A DNA stretch of 64,000 nucleotides from Saprospiraceae bacterium. GTDB lineage: Bacteria; Bacteroidota; Bacteroidia; Chitinophagales; Saprospiraceae. The stretch is taken from contig JALHOZ010000015.1 of NCBI GenBank assembly GCA_022842725.1, forward strand, positions 1 through 64,000, read 5' to 3'. Shown one piece after another: positions 18,743 to 28,613 of the stretch (positions within the stretch are counted from its first letter, which is position 1; each line of letters starts with the position of its first letter). The translations under genes were made by a program, and so were the position numbers. The notes beneath the pieces were generated by a model. It was not told the DNA's origin and did not search any database. It was given only the letters and a program-made list of their open reading frames with translations.

Positions 18743-21700
18743 ATGACCAATGCGCAAACACTTATAAAATTATTTTTCCTGCTCAGTTTCGGAATGTTAT
18801 CGGGTCATATGAATGCCCAGACGTTTGTACCTGTCAAGGTTTCGGGATTTAATCACGATGTTATTGCCGAAGGGGCAGGTGGAATGAACAGAGCCCGGGC
18901 TACAACTACATTAACATTTGATGACCCACTTGTGGCAGGTGACAATGTTTTTTATTCCAAAGACTTCAGAGGCAATGCGAATCTATCTGCACCTCCTCCG
19001 GACGACACAGGTCTTCCTGTTGATGGGGTAATCGTGAGCAAAAAACTGATAGGTGCAATATATCAGTTGGCACCCTATAATCAAAACAATGCTCTGGTGC
19101 TTAGAAACTCGATAAACACCGGCATTTTAACATTAGAGACGCCGGGCGTTTTTTCAACGGTTGCATTTTTGGCAGCAAGTTCTAACGGCTCTTCAACGTT
19201 TAATTTTACTTTAAATTTTAGTGACGGTACAAGTCATAATACTTCATTTACAGTGCCGGATTGGTTTTTCGAGCCTCAAGATTTTGCCACGGAAAAAATT
19301 GGTCGTGTACTTCGGACATCTGATATCTTTAATTTTAGTTATGGTGCAGGTATCATTCGGCCAGGGCTATTTGACAATCAAATAAATATTCCTGCACCAT
19401 TCAATGAAAAAATCTTAGTAAGTGTTACCGTCACTAAAACTTCTCCCGGCACGAGCAGTACGGGTATATTTGCAATCAACGGAATAACCCCGATAAATGC
19501 TCCGGCAGCCCCGGTGGCTACGAATGCCACCAATTTGTTTGACATTGATTTTACGGCCAACTGGCTTTCGGTCGCCAATGCAACGAATTATTTTTTGGAT
19601 GTGTCCGACAGCCCGACCTTCTCTTACCTTATACCCGGGTACAACAACCTGGATGTAGGAAATGTGACTTCCCTCGATATTACAGGACTACCTGATGCAC
19701 CGACATATTATTACAGGGTTCGGGCAAGAAATGCAGGTGGTGTGAGTGCAAGCAGTAATACTATACAGGTCGATGTATCAGATATCAAGCCTTTGGCGGT
19801 TACCGGTTTTGACCATGATATTATCGCGAATGGTTCAGGCATGAATCAGGGCATTGCCAGTACAACAAATGAACTTGGCTCATTTGTGTTATATTCAAAG
19901 GATTTTAGGGGTAACACCAATACAAATTCAGCACCTCCTTTTGGCTTGCCCGTTAACGGTAAAATTACGAATGATGCATTACCGGGATATAATTATCAAC
20001 TTGCAGATTATAGTAGTAAAAATGCCATAATTCTAAAATCTGTGAATGAAAGTGATACATTGACATTAGCACAACCCAATAAATTTTCTGAAATTGTTTT
20101 TCTGGCAACAAGTGCAAATGGCGCATCTGTAATAACGGCGGTGTTACATTTTAGTGATGGAAGTACAACCTCCATGAACTTTAATATTGTTGATTGGTAC
20201 AATAACCAAAGTTTTGCCATAAAAGGTATGGGTAGATTGTCAAGAATTGGTGATAGTTTTTCAGGTGATGCTGAAAACCCGAGATTATCAAATTTGGTTT
20301 TTACTTTATCCGCCCCTTATGATCTAAAGCAACTTACCGGTGTAACATTTACAAAAAATCAAGGTGGAATGGCTGTTGTCCTTTCCATGACAGGCTTGGT
20401 TAATAAAAAACCTTCCATACCTGTGGCGTTGCCGGCTGACAATGTTATATCTTCCGGTTTTACGGCCAACTGGCTTTTGGTCGCCAACGCAACAAATTAT
20501 TTTTTGGATGTATCTGACAACCCTTCATTCAATACACTGATGCCCGGATACAACAACAGGGATGTCGGAAATGTACTATCTTTTAATGTGACCGGACTAC
20601 CCAATGCCCCGGTTTATTATTACAGGGTAAGGGCGAGAAATGCAGGAGGCGTCAGTGCCAGCAGTAATACCATCCGTGTAATTTTGCAACAATGCCCTAT
20701 CGGAAATTATATCATCAACAGGCAGTCGCAGGTTGATAGTTTTAAAATTTTGTATCCCACCTGTACAAAAATAACAGGTTCACTGGGTACAACAGCCAAT
20801 GCAAGTATCACCAATGTAAACGGATTCGAAAATATTGATACCATCACCAATGAATTGGCATTATCATTCAATTCCTCACTAAAAAATCTGGAAGGATTCA
20901 GAAAATTGAAATTTGTCGGGAATACTCTCACGATTAGTAAGAATGATAGTTTAACCTCCATTAATTCATTTGATAATCTCATCAAGGCTCCAATTTTGAA
21001 TTTTGGATTTAATGATCAGTTACAGCATATTTCCGGATTTCCTGTACTTGCTTCTTCTGATTTTATTTTAGTTGAGTTTAATATAAATGTAGAATCTATT
21101 AATATTTCAGGCAGTCTTTCCTCCATTAATCGTATAATCATCAGAAATAATAACAAATTATCTGAAATCCAATCTATTGGGGCGGTAAAAACTGTTAATA
21201 CTGATTGCATCATTCAAAATAATCCCTTATTGACAAATTTAATGGCTTTTAATGCTATCAATTTTATTAAAAATTTATATATCGAAACGAACAATGCCCT
21301 AATAAATCTCAATGATTTTAACGCTGTCACTTTGGTAGATGGAAATATATTTATTCAAAACAATCCGACACTTCAGGATATTACGGGATTGTCAAATATT
21401 AACCCGGTTTCTATTAAAGACCAAGGACTCGTGATTATTAATAATTTGGCTTTGTCCGTTTGTAATCTTTCCAATTTTTGTACCTACCTCAATGGAGCCG
21501 GGCCAAGAAATATCTCAGGCAATTTGGGTAATTGTTTGAATACGCAGGCCGTCATCAGCGCATGTAACGCTATATCTGCTCCGCAAGCGCTACCGGCGAC
21601 TAATATTACCGCTACTTCCTTTACTATCAATTGGCTAGGGGTGAGTGGTGCAACAAAATATTTTATTGATATTAGTCGAAGTCCTGACTTTATACCTTTA

Positions 21701-24358
21701 GAATTAGATAATTTTGATGCAGGAAATTCAACTTTTCAGAATATTCCGATAGCTGCTTCCAATACGACATATTACTACCGTATCAGGGCCGCTAATGCGG
21801 TGAATACGAGCCCGAACAGTAATGTCATTTCCGTGACAACATTGAATGATGCACTGATTGCTCCAGTTGCATTACCTGCTACAAATGTTACTACTAATTC
21901 CTTTACAGCCAATTGGACAGCGGTGAGTGGTGCAACAGGTTATTTTTTGGATGCATCCACCGATCCAAACTTCTCGACATTGCCCATTAACAATTTTAAT
22001 GTCGGAAATAATCTTAGTACACCGATTACAGGAACTTCTCCTAATACAACCTACTATTACCGTGTCAGGGCCGCTAACGCGGTGAATACCAGCCCGAACA
22101 GCAATGTCATTTCCGTGACTACGCTGAATGTTATACCCACCGCACCTCAGGCTTTGGAAGCGACGAATATTAACGCAACAGGTTTCAGGGCCAATTGGAG
22201 TCTGATAACCAACGCGACAAATTATTTTATCGATGTTTCAACGAATGCTAACTTTACTTCTTTTGTCACTAATTACAATAATGCATCCACGGGCAATGTT
22301 CAGAACTTTAACGTAACCGGCCTGAACAATAATACCACCTATTATTTCAGGATACGGGCTAATAATGTGGTCGGAACCAGCCCGAACAGCAATGTCATTT
22401 CCGTGACTACGCTGAATGTTATACCCACCGCACCTCAGGCTTTGGAAGCGACCAATATTACTCAAACCGGTTTCAGGGCCAATTGGAATTTGACAGCCAA
22501 CGCGACAAATTATTTTATTGATGTTGCAATCAATGAAAACTTTACGTCTATTGTCACCGGATACAATAGTATTCAAACAGGTAATGTACAAAGTTTTATA
22601 GTAAGTGGACTAAACAATAATACTACTTATTATTATCGGATCAGGGCCAATAATTCAGCCGGAACCGGCCCGAATAGCAATGTCATTCAACTGACAACCC
22701 TGGAAAATACATCCGGCCCTAATCCGATCATGGTGACCGGATTTAATGAGGACATCATCGCTGACGGAGCCGGGGATGAAAATCAGGCCATCGCCTCAAC
22801 ATCAACAGATATCCAAAATTTTGTACTGTATTCCAAAGATTTCAGGGGCAATAACAACCCCAATTCAGCACCCACTTATGGATTGCCATCAAATGGTTTT
22901 ATCAGTAATGATAACAGACCCGGGGTCAATTTCCAGCTTGCCCCGTATGCCGGCAAAAATGCATTGGTACTAAAATCGGTAAATCAATCGGGCATGCTGG
23001 CTTTAGCGACGCCAGGGGTTTATTCCGGTATTACCATACTGGCCATGAGTGCAGGGACACAAACGAACCTGGCATTATCATTACAGTTCAGTGACGGTAC
23101 GAATGAAGTCCTGAATGCTGAAGTTCCTGATTGGTTTGGCGGTACCGATTTTGCCATAAAAGGTATAGGCAGGATGACCCGTCCCGATGATGCTTTTGCT
23201 ATGGATGAGAGTCCTGAAAACCCGAGGTTATATAATGTTGTAGTGGCCTTGGAATCTCCTTTTGATAGTAAAACGTTGACGGGTATAACTTTTACAAAAA
23301 CTTCAGAAACGGGAAATACGGTCATTCTTGCTGTTAACGGAACGGTTGCTGCCTGCAATCTCAATCTGGCAGTATCTGCCGAGGGTGATTTTTGCCAGGG
23401 AAATGACATTGCCCTTTTTAGCAACATACAAGGGGCCGCCGAATATATATGGACCGGACCTGGCGGTGGCAACTTGACGGGAGGCGAAACAACCATCATC
23501 CAAAATGCAAATCCGGACAATAGCGGAAGGTATTCTCTGGAAGTGGTGATGCCTGACAATTGCCGGTATTCGTCTTCCATTGACATAAACATTAATTCTC
23601 AACCTGTCATCCGGGTGGAAGAGGAAGGTTCACCATGTGGTAGCGATACCATCATTCTGAATGAAAACGGCGGCGATGCTATAACCTGGTTGTGGAACGG
23701 TCCCGGAAGTTATAGCTCAGCTTCTCCGGAAGTCATATTGGTCGCCGGGATAGTACAGGATGGTGTATATGAACTTTCAGTTACCGATATTAATGGTTGT
23801 ACAAATACATTTTTTTACGAACTGGAATTTATCGACGGGGAAACATTAGACGGCAATTTTTTGGTGTCAGCAGGAGCATGCGCCGGTGACACCATCCATG
23901 TCATCGATAACAGCCTTTTTGATGAAATCTTGTCGACTATTTCGTTTTCCTGGGATTTTGGCGACGGGCGGACTTCCCAGGAAAGAGACCCTGTTGTCGT
24001 CTACAACTCTTCCGGAAATTACACCATTACCCTGAATGTCGAAAGTGCAGATTGTTCTTTAACCATTCAAAAAAACATAGAGATCCTGGATTGCCGGAAA
24101 GAAGATACGAATACAACAAAGTATGTAAACTTTTATCCAAATCCATCTATGGTTCCTGTACAAATGTCTGCACGATTTCCTGTATCCGGAGATGTTGTTT
24201 TAAAAATTTATGATAGTCGAGGGCAAGAAATACATTCTAAATATTTTACGGAAGTACAGAACTTTTCTGATGAATTGCCTGTTTTGAGGCAGGGAATTTA
24301 TTTTGCAGATATTTTACATGCAGCAGGGATAGAAAGGCATAAAATTATCATTTTTTAA
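18743..24358 (+). CDS. T9SS cargo adhesin with fn3, L-domain-like and PKD modules
   Basis: 1871 residues from the ATG at 18743; a GTG at 18737 would add two. Signal peptide ends HMNAQ (about 26). Order of modules, approximate: repeat domain R1 (30-255, motif SGFNHDVIAEGAG), fn3, R2 (350-553, TGFDHDIIANGSG), fn3, a leucine-rich receptor-L-like domain (650-940, beginning CPIGNYIINRQSQVDSF), four tandem fn3 (945-1328), R3 (1330-1535, TGFNEDIIADGAG), two Ig-like modules, a PKD domain (about 1710-1785, SFSWDFGDGRTS) and a type A T9SS sorting domain (FYPNPS ... GQEIHSK ... GIYFADI). It should be exported by T9SS and anchored on the surface. It closes the four-gene run. Two adjacent fn3 units share 77 identical bases, evidence of recent expansion. 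Confidence 0.88.
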   Translation: MTNAQTLIKLFFLLSFGMLSGHMNAQTFVPVKVSGFNHDVIAEGAGGMNRARATTTLTFDDPLVAGDNVFYSKDFRGNANLSAPPPDDTGLPVDGVIVSKKLIGAIYQLAPYNQNNALVLRNSINTGILTLETPGVFSTVAFLAASSNGSSTFNFTLNFSDGTSHNTSFTVPDWFFEPQDFATEKIGRVLRTSDIFNFSYGAGIIRPGLFDNQINIPAPFNEKILVSVTVTKTSPGTSSTGIFAINGITPINAPAAPVATNATNLFDIDFTANWLSVANATNYFLDVSDSPTFSYLIPGYNNLDVGNVTSLDITGLPDAPTYYYRVRARNAGGVSASSNTIQVDVSDIKPLAVTGFDHDIIANGSGMNQGIASTTNELGSFVLYSKDFRGNTNTNSAPPFGLPVNGKITNDALPGYNYQLADYSSKNAIILKSVNESDTLTLAQPNKFSEIVFLATSANGASVITAVLHFSDGSTTSMNFNIVDWYNNQSFAIKGMGRLSRIGDSFSGDAENPRLSNLVFTLSAPYDLKQLTGVTFTKNQGGMAVVLSMTGLVNKKPSIPVALPADNVISSGFTANWLLVANATNYFLDVSDNPSFNTLMPGYNNRDVGNVLSFNVTGLPNAPVYYYRVRARNAGGVSASSNTIRVILQQCPIGNYIINRQSQVDSFKILYPTCTKITGSLGTTANASITNVNGFENIDTITNELALSFNSSLKNLEGFRKLKFVGNTLTISKNDSLTSINSFDNLIKAPILNFGFNDQLQHISGFPVLASSDFILVEFNINVESINISGSLSSINRIIIRNNNKLSEIQSIGAVKTVNTDCIIQNNPLLTNLMAFNAINFIKNLYIETNNALINLNDFNAVTLVDGNIFIQNNPTLQDITGLSNINPVSIKDQGLVIINNLALSVCNLSNFCTYLNGAGPRNISGNLGNCLNTQAVISACNAISAPQALPATNITATSFTINWLGVSGATKYFIDISRSPDFIPLELDNFDAGNSTFQNIPIAASNTTYYYRIRAANAVNTSPNSNVISVTTLNDALIAPVALPATNVTTNSFTANWTAVSGATGYFLDASTDPNFSTLPINNFNVGNNLSTPITGTSPNTTYYYRVRAANAVNTSPNSNVISVTTLNVIPTAPQALEATNINATGFRANWSLITNATNYFIDVSTNANFTSFVTNYNNASTGNVQNFNVTGLNNNTTYYFRIRANNVVGTSPNSNVISVTTLNVIPTAPQALEATNITQTGFRANWNLTANATNYFIDVAINENFTSIVTGYNSIQTGNVQSFIVSGLNNNTTYYYRIRANNSAGTGPNSNVIQLTTLENTSGPNPIMVTGFNEDIIADGAGDENQAIASTSTDIQNFVLYSKDFRGNNNPNSAPTYGLPSNGFISNDNRPGVNFQLAPYAGKNALVLKSVNQSGMLALATPGVYSGITILAMSAGTQTNLALSLQFSDGTNEVLNAEVPDWFGGTDFAIKGIGRMTRPDDAFAMDESPENPRLYNVVVALESPFDSKTLTGITFTKTSETGNTVILAVNGTVAACNLNLAVSAEGDFCQGNDIALFSNIQGAAEYIWTGPGGGNLTGGETTIIQNANPDNSGRYSLEVVMPDNCRYSSSIDININSQPVIRVEEEGSPCGSDTIILNENGGDAITWLWNGPGSYSSASPEVILVAGIVQDGVYELSVTDINGCTNTFFYELEFIDGETLDGNFLVSAGACAGDTIHVIDNSLFDEILSTISFSWDFGDGRTSQERDPVVVYNSSGNYTITLNVESADCSLTIQKNIEILDCRKEDTNTTKYVNFYPNPSMVPVQMSARFPVSGDVVLKIYDSRGQEIHSKYFTEVQNFSDELPVLRQGIYFADILHAAGIERHKIIIF
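22088..22452 (+). repeat. Tandem fn3-coding repeat with 77-bp identical segments
   Basis: Positions 22088-22164 and 22376-22452 are identical over 77 bp, offset by 288 bp (96 codons, one fn3 domain). They cover the end of one fn3 module and the start of the next (AGCCCGAACAGCAATGTCAT onward). A related but diverged copy of the same junction lies near 21810-21845. Perfect identity, including synonymous sites, in a rapidly evolving surface protein points to recent unequal crossover or gene conversion. Confidence 0.85.
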
Positions 24359-24409
24359 GTAAGATTAACCAAAGATTAATCCGTTTTAAAGAATCAACCC
24401 GGCGATAAA

Positions 24410-24657
24410 TAGGGTCTGCTGAAAAAGTCAGCAATGAATCAGATTCAAGGCGAAGGCAAAGAAGATGTATAAAAATACCTCGATTTGCCTTCAATCTCGT
24501 CTTTAGGACGAGACTGGCTAACAAAAAACAAGTTTAGTAAGGAACTTAGATGCACGAAATTTGAATATAATTTTGTAAAAGCAATGCACTTACATGTATG
24601 AAAATTGAACATAAGAAATTGATTATTAATATTTTTTGTGTTTTTCAGCAGACCCTA
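24410..24657. mobile_element. MITE-like element with 17-bp terminal inverted repeats
   Basis: TAGGGTCTGCTGAAAAA at 24410-24426 is the exact reverse complement of 24641-24657. The 248-bp interior has no credible gene and carries an internal hairpin (TCTCGTC, TTTAG, GACGAGA). A possible 3-bp target duplication (AAT) overlaps or abuts the ends. It fills most of the 24359-24715 gap between two converging genes. A transposase-less derivative of an insertion sequence is the simplest reading; the parent IS family is not identified. A degenerate copy of its right end lies at 63389-63422. Confidence 0.7.
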
Positions 24658-24715
24658 ATTATCGAAAAACAAACATAGGTATTCCTTACAAAATGTGACC
24701 GGAATAATTTATTTC

Positions 24716-25819
24716 TCAATATCCTACCATTACATCGCCGGCCGCCATCTCGGTCTCTCCGTTTTTATATACAATCCGGGCAACCCATACATAGATGCCG
24801 GCAGCTACCGGTTGATCGCCAAAGGTGCCATTCCAACCGGATGTTTCATCTCCGGGATGAAAGTTGATTTTTTGAAAAACTTCATTGCCCCAACGATCGT
24901 AAATGGCGAGTTTTTCGATGACCTCAATAGAATGGTAACGCTCGTACAAGGTAAACCGGTTGTTACCTGATGTTGAATGGGGAAGAATGATATTGGGTAC
25001 ATCATAACCATTGATTCTCCTCACGCGCACCCAAACGGAATCTTCTTTTACACAGCCATGGTCATCAGTGATGTACAATGTATAAAGCGTTGAAACTTCA
25101 GGACTTGTGGTCGGATATGGACAGTCTGTACAACTGACACTTTCACCCGGATCCCAAAAAACAGAGGACAATTGGTCCCATTCGTGAGAAGAAGAAGGAT
25201 GTAAAGTTACGGATTGCCCCAATAAAATGGTGGTATCTTTGCCGGCTTCAATGTTTAAAGGTATTAAGGGCATTATCTCAAAAAAAGTATCCAAAGGACA
25301 ATCATTGCCATCCAAAACTTTGACATCATACCTTTTTTTGTCCTGAAGGATGTGGGGTATTTGTTCCGTTATTTGTTTATTGTCCAGAAAATAAGTGTAT
25401 GGAGCAGTTCCACCGATAACAAATCCGATGGTAATGGATGCCGGATCTTCCGCACAAACCGGCAGAGACAGATCAAAATGAAGGTTTTCCGGACTTGGTT
25501 CTTTGCGAACAGGAATTGACAATGAGTCTGAACATCCATTCGCAGTACTGAAAACAAAAATTTTGTAATCACCGGGCTGGAAAATGTTTATTTCCGGTTG
25601 ATTGCCTGATCCGTTTTGCCAGGTAAAAACAACATCGGAATCTCTGCTATTTGCCTCTAAGCGGGTAAACGATTCTCTGCAATCAATTTCAAGACTTCCA
25701 GCGATGTCTAAGTGAGGTAATTTAAAATCTTCAGTGATTGTCACTGAAGTTTCTGATGTACAACCGAAACCATTTTCTGCCAATAAACGGATGTTGTACA
25801 AACCTCCGGAAATTAACAT
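24716..25819 (-). CDS. C-terminal part of a frameshifted T9SS type B cargo protein
   Basis: 367 residues from the first ATG, but the frame is open further upstream, where it reads QDSIKYSWITNNNTTKTDS. That is the missing middle of a repeat module begun in the gene at 25864-28593. The protein continues with Ig/PKD-like modules (ILLGQSVTLHPSSSHEW, CTDCPYPTTSPEVSTLYTL) and ends in a type B (gliding-motility-associated) sorting domain: VPNIILPHS ... LAIYDRWGNEVF ... GWNGTF ... AAGIYVWVARI. It has no signal peptide of its own. It is the C-terminal third of one protein, separated from its export signal by a single missing base. It is non-functional if the shift is real, or an assembly artefact if not. 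Confidence 0.8.
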   Translation of the reverse strand: MLISGGLYNIRLLAENGFGCTSETSVTITEDFKLPHLDIAGSLEIDCRESFTRLEANSRDSDVVFTWQNGSGNQPEINIFQPGDYKIFVFSTANGCSDSLSIPVRKEPSPENLHFDLSLPVCAEDPASITIGFVIGGTAPYTYFLDNKQITEQIPHILQDKKRYDVKVLDGNDCPLDTFFEIMPLIPLNIEAGKDTTILLGQSVTLHPSSSHEWDQLSSVFWDPGESVSCTDCPYPTTSPEVSTLYTLYITDDHGCVKEDSVWVRVRRINGYDVPNIILPHSTSGNNRFTLYERYHSIEVIEKLAIYDRWGNEVFQKINFHPGDETSGWNGTFGDQPVAAGIYVWVARIVYKNGETEMAAGDVMVGY

Positions 25820-25863
25820 CGAATCAGTTTTGGTAGTGTTGTTATTTGTTATCCAACTGTATT

Positions 25864-28593
25864 TTATACTGTCCTGGTAAAAAGGTCTTTAATCCATAAA
25901 GAAGGTGTAAAACAATTAAGGTGCACAGGCTCCAGTTTTATTTCATGTTTTTCAAAAAATCCATGAACCCAAACCGTTTCAAAATGTGTACAGCCGTTTT
26001 CGCTATTTGCCTCAATTACATATTCTCCCGGCTGAGAAATGGCATGTCCGCTTATAATGTTTTGATTTCCGATGCTGTACTGAGGTTGGTAAATACTGTT
26101 TAATTCCAGTGAAGTCACTGGAAAAGTACAGGAAATATCATTTACAACAGCGGTAAAAACCGGGCGTATTGTATCCACCGAAACAGTAAGGAATTTAGAT
26201 ACACTGCATCCGTTGTCATTGACCAATGTCAGGACAAAAACACCTCCATTGGTAAATTCAGGTTCTAATACATTTTTGTCAAACTGGCCGCTGCCACTCC
26301 AAAATAAAGAATCGTAGTATGCAACATATACTTCACCCGAAACTTTGGTTTTTATACAGGTAAGGGTATCTGTGATTTTCATTTGCAGGTTAGGCCGTAT
26401 GGTATCGACCGGCAATTCTACTATTTTTTCGTTGATACATCCTTGAAGTGTTTCTGCTTTTACGACAAAATTTCCGGTTTGTGTCGATAAAATATGGTTT
26501 GTGTTTCCGAATGTATTGTTTGGCCCGGTCCAGGTTATGGAAGCAGGAACAGAAGTTGTCATTTGAATGCTTCCTGTGGGATTAAGACAGGTGATGGGCA
26601 GCACCTCAACAGAAATATCGGGATAGTTTTTGGATGATGGGAGAAAATAAGATTCTTCAAAAGAACACCCGTTTTCACCGGTAACGGTCACATGGTACAG
26701 GCCTTCATTAGAAAACTTTGGATTGGCCAGATCGGATTGTTCATAAAGCCCTTGCCAATGGATGGTGACAGGATTTGCAACGATGAGGGTAAATCCACCG
26801 AGGTTGTCAACACATGTTATGGAATCAATCGCCACCATAACTTCAGGTATAGATTTATTTTCAAAAACAAATACACTATCGATTTTTTTACATCCATTGC
26901 TGTCAAGGGCCGTTAACAAATAAAGACCTGGCAAAGTGACAGTAAATGAATCATTTGATGTTACAAAATCATCGTCGAGAGACCATATCAATGAATCGAC
27001 ATTTGTTAAGTCAGACAATTGAATCAACACTTCTGCGTTGAGGCAGGTGAGTGTGTCCGGAATTGATTTTCTGTAGCTGTGCATAGCAGGCAGAGTCTCT
27101 ACGACAATACTGTCTTTCAGGGTACAAAAACTGCCTTCTTCAAGGATAAAATGATAGGTGCCCGGGGTATGTATCCACAAGGTGTCAAAAGTTTCCGGAA
27201 GGTTTTCATAAGGAGGCGTTGTCCAGATTATACGGTCAATATTTCCGGTATTTTCAATATAAACAGCTACACTATCCTGAAGGCAGGTAAGAGGTCCTTT
27301 GTTGTGTTTGATATAATTGAAAGAAACATTTTCCAACACAATATTGATGGATGCAGTGTCGGAGCAACCGTTTTGACCATAGGCGGTTACGATATATCTT
27401 CCCGGGGATGTTGCATAAAATCCCTGTCCGGAAAAGGTAGTCAGATCAGGAAATGACCACTCATAGGTAACATCCGTATTTCCGTAAACAAATGCTTCAA
27501 TATAAGAAGCCAAAGCATTACAATCCAGAAGATTGTTGCCAACAATAGCCACATCAGGTGGTAAATTGTCTTCTGTAACTTCAAAGGATTCGGTGCGGGA
27601 ACATAAATTTTCCGAAGTGACAGTAACGGTGTAGGTGCCGGCAGAGCTGACAAAAATTTCCTGATTATCAGGATTGCTGTTGATTGTTCCGTTTGTTGTT
27701 TCCCAGTGATAGGTAAGTCCGTTCACCGGAGGATCTGTGTATGCCGTAATCACTTGTTCTGTATCAAAACAGGTAATGGGAGGAATTTCCAAAGGAAGAA
27801 TGTCAAATTCCTCCAGGGTTACCGTAAATTCTTTTTCTTCTTGACACAAAGGACCAAAAAACAAATCGTCGATAGCAAAATCATTGCCGGAAGGTTGGGT
27901 GTTCTGGTTTATTACACAAATATCAGCTGTAGTGTTATTGCCTGAATTCCATACAGCGTAAAACTGTTGCCATAAACACGTTGATCCCACGAGGTTAAAT
28001 TGTTGCCCTATCAGGCTGTTATTGATGGAAAATTGCAGGCGTGCAGGATTGGATGCATTGACGGAAGTAGCCCATGCCCAAAAAACATAATTGGTATTGG
28101 GTGTGACATTTACAGTTTGACACCAAATTCTGGCAAGACTGACGGAACCATTTAATACCATCATTTGAGTACCTTCATGAGCACTGCAAGCCGCAAAGCC
28201 GCTATGGACCGAATTAGGGTTATTGTTTACACTATACGTTCCTTCATTCCATAAAGAGACCGGATTATAAGTATACAATGTAGAAAATCCTGAATTTCCG
28301 TTTTCAAAAGAAGGGTTTTGAATCAGATTTTCATGCGATTCGCCAAATGCTTTTAGGGTAAATGTAGTAGTTGTACTGACCGGTACCTGAGGGTTCAGGT
28401 TTTGATTATTGAAGTAACCCTGGTCACTGGTCCATTCAAAGGCATAATAAGGACCGGTAATGGAACCATTTAAAGGTATCAGTGCTGGTTGACAAATCGT
28501 AATGTCATCAGGAGTATTTAGTTCCAATTGGCATTCCTGAGAAATTGCAGGAAAAGAACAAAAACATAGACATAGCAAAAAAAATACTCTCAT
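25864..28593 (-). CDS. N-terminal part of a frameshifted T9SS type B cargo protein
   Basis: 909 residues. Signal peptide 1-18 (ending FPAISQ). An Ig-like module with CQPALIPLNGS follows, then a CBM-like galactose-binding-fold segment (NLIQNPSFENGN ... FAIDDLFFGPL), then about eight Ig/PKD-like repeats of about 80 residues. Each repeat has a Cys before a beta strand (for example ITCFDTEQ, LTCLNAEV, LTCIKTKV) and a closing NGC motif. The last repeat breaks after WIKDLF, where the next codons (TRTV, stop) no longer fit. Adding one T to the T5 run (minus strand; A5 at 25879-25883 on plus) restores reading into the gene at 24716. The intact protein would have about 1292 residues and be exported by T9SS. 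Confidence 0.82.
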   Translation of the reverse strand: MRVFFLLCLCFCSFPAISQECQLELNTPDDITICQPALIPLNGSITGPYYAFEWTSDQGYFNNQNLNPQVPVSTTTTFTLKAFGESHENLIQNPSFENGNSGFSTLYTYNPVSLWNEGTYSVNNNPNSVHSGFAACSAHEGTQMMVLNGSVSLARIWCQTVNVTPNTNYVFWAWATSVNASNPARLQFSINNSLIGQQFNLVGSTCLWQQFYAVWNSGNNTTADICVINQNTQPSGNDFAIDDLFFGPLCQEEKEFTVTLEEFDILPLEIPPITCFDTEQVITAYTDPPVNGLTYHWETTNGTINSNPDNQEIFVSSAGTYTVTVTSENLCSRTESFEVTEDNLPPDVAIVGNNLLDCNALASYIEAFVYGNTDVTYEWSFPDLTTFSGQGFYATSPGRYIVTAYGQNGCSDTASINIVLENVSFNYIKHNKGPLTCLQDSVAVYIENTGNIDRIIWTTPPYENLPETFDTLWIHTPGTYHFILEEGSFCTLKDSIVVETLPAMHSYRKSIPDTLTCLNAEVLIQLSDLTNVDSLIWSLDDDFVTSNDSFTVTLPGLYLLTALDSNGCKKIDSVFVFENKSIPEVMVAIDSITCVDNLGGFTLIVANPVTIHWQGLYEQSDLANPKFSNEGLYHVTVTGENGCSFEESYFLPSSKNYPDISVEVLPITCLNPTGSIQMTTSVPASITWTGPNNTFGNTNHILSTQTGNFVVKAETLQGCINEKIVELPVDTIRPNLQMKITDTLTCIKTKVSGEVYVAYYDSLFWSGSGQFDKNVLEPEFTNGGVFVLTLVNDNGCSVSKFLTVSVDTIRPVFTAVVNDISCTFPVTSLELNSIYQPQYSIGNQNIISGHAISQPGEYVIEANSENGCTHFETVWVHGFFEKHEIKLEPVHLNCFTPSLWIKDLFTRTV

Positions 28594-28613
28594 CGGGTTC
28601 AGGTTCGGAGGTA

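Noticed and set aside
21800-22700. Regularly spaced repeats that could suggest a CRISPR array
   Set aside because: The repeats are in frame, about 288 bp apart, and encode fn3 domains; there are no 25-40 bp spacers and no cas genes.
23020-23592. 190-codon open frame on the minus strand
   Set aside because: It lies fully inside the T9SS adhesin gene, antisense to a domain with clear conserved repeats, and has no signal or motif of its own.
24716-28593. Programmed ribosomal frameshift joining the two parts
   Set aside because: The T5 run lacks a classic slippery heptamer with a downstream structure that I can see, so mutation or sequencing error is simpler; not excluded.
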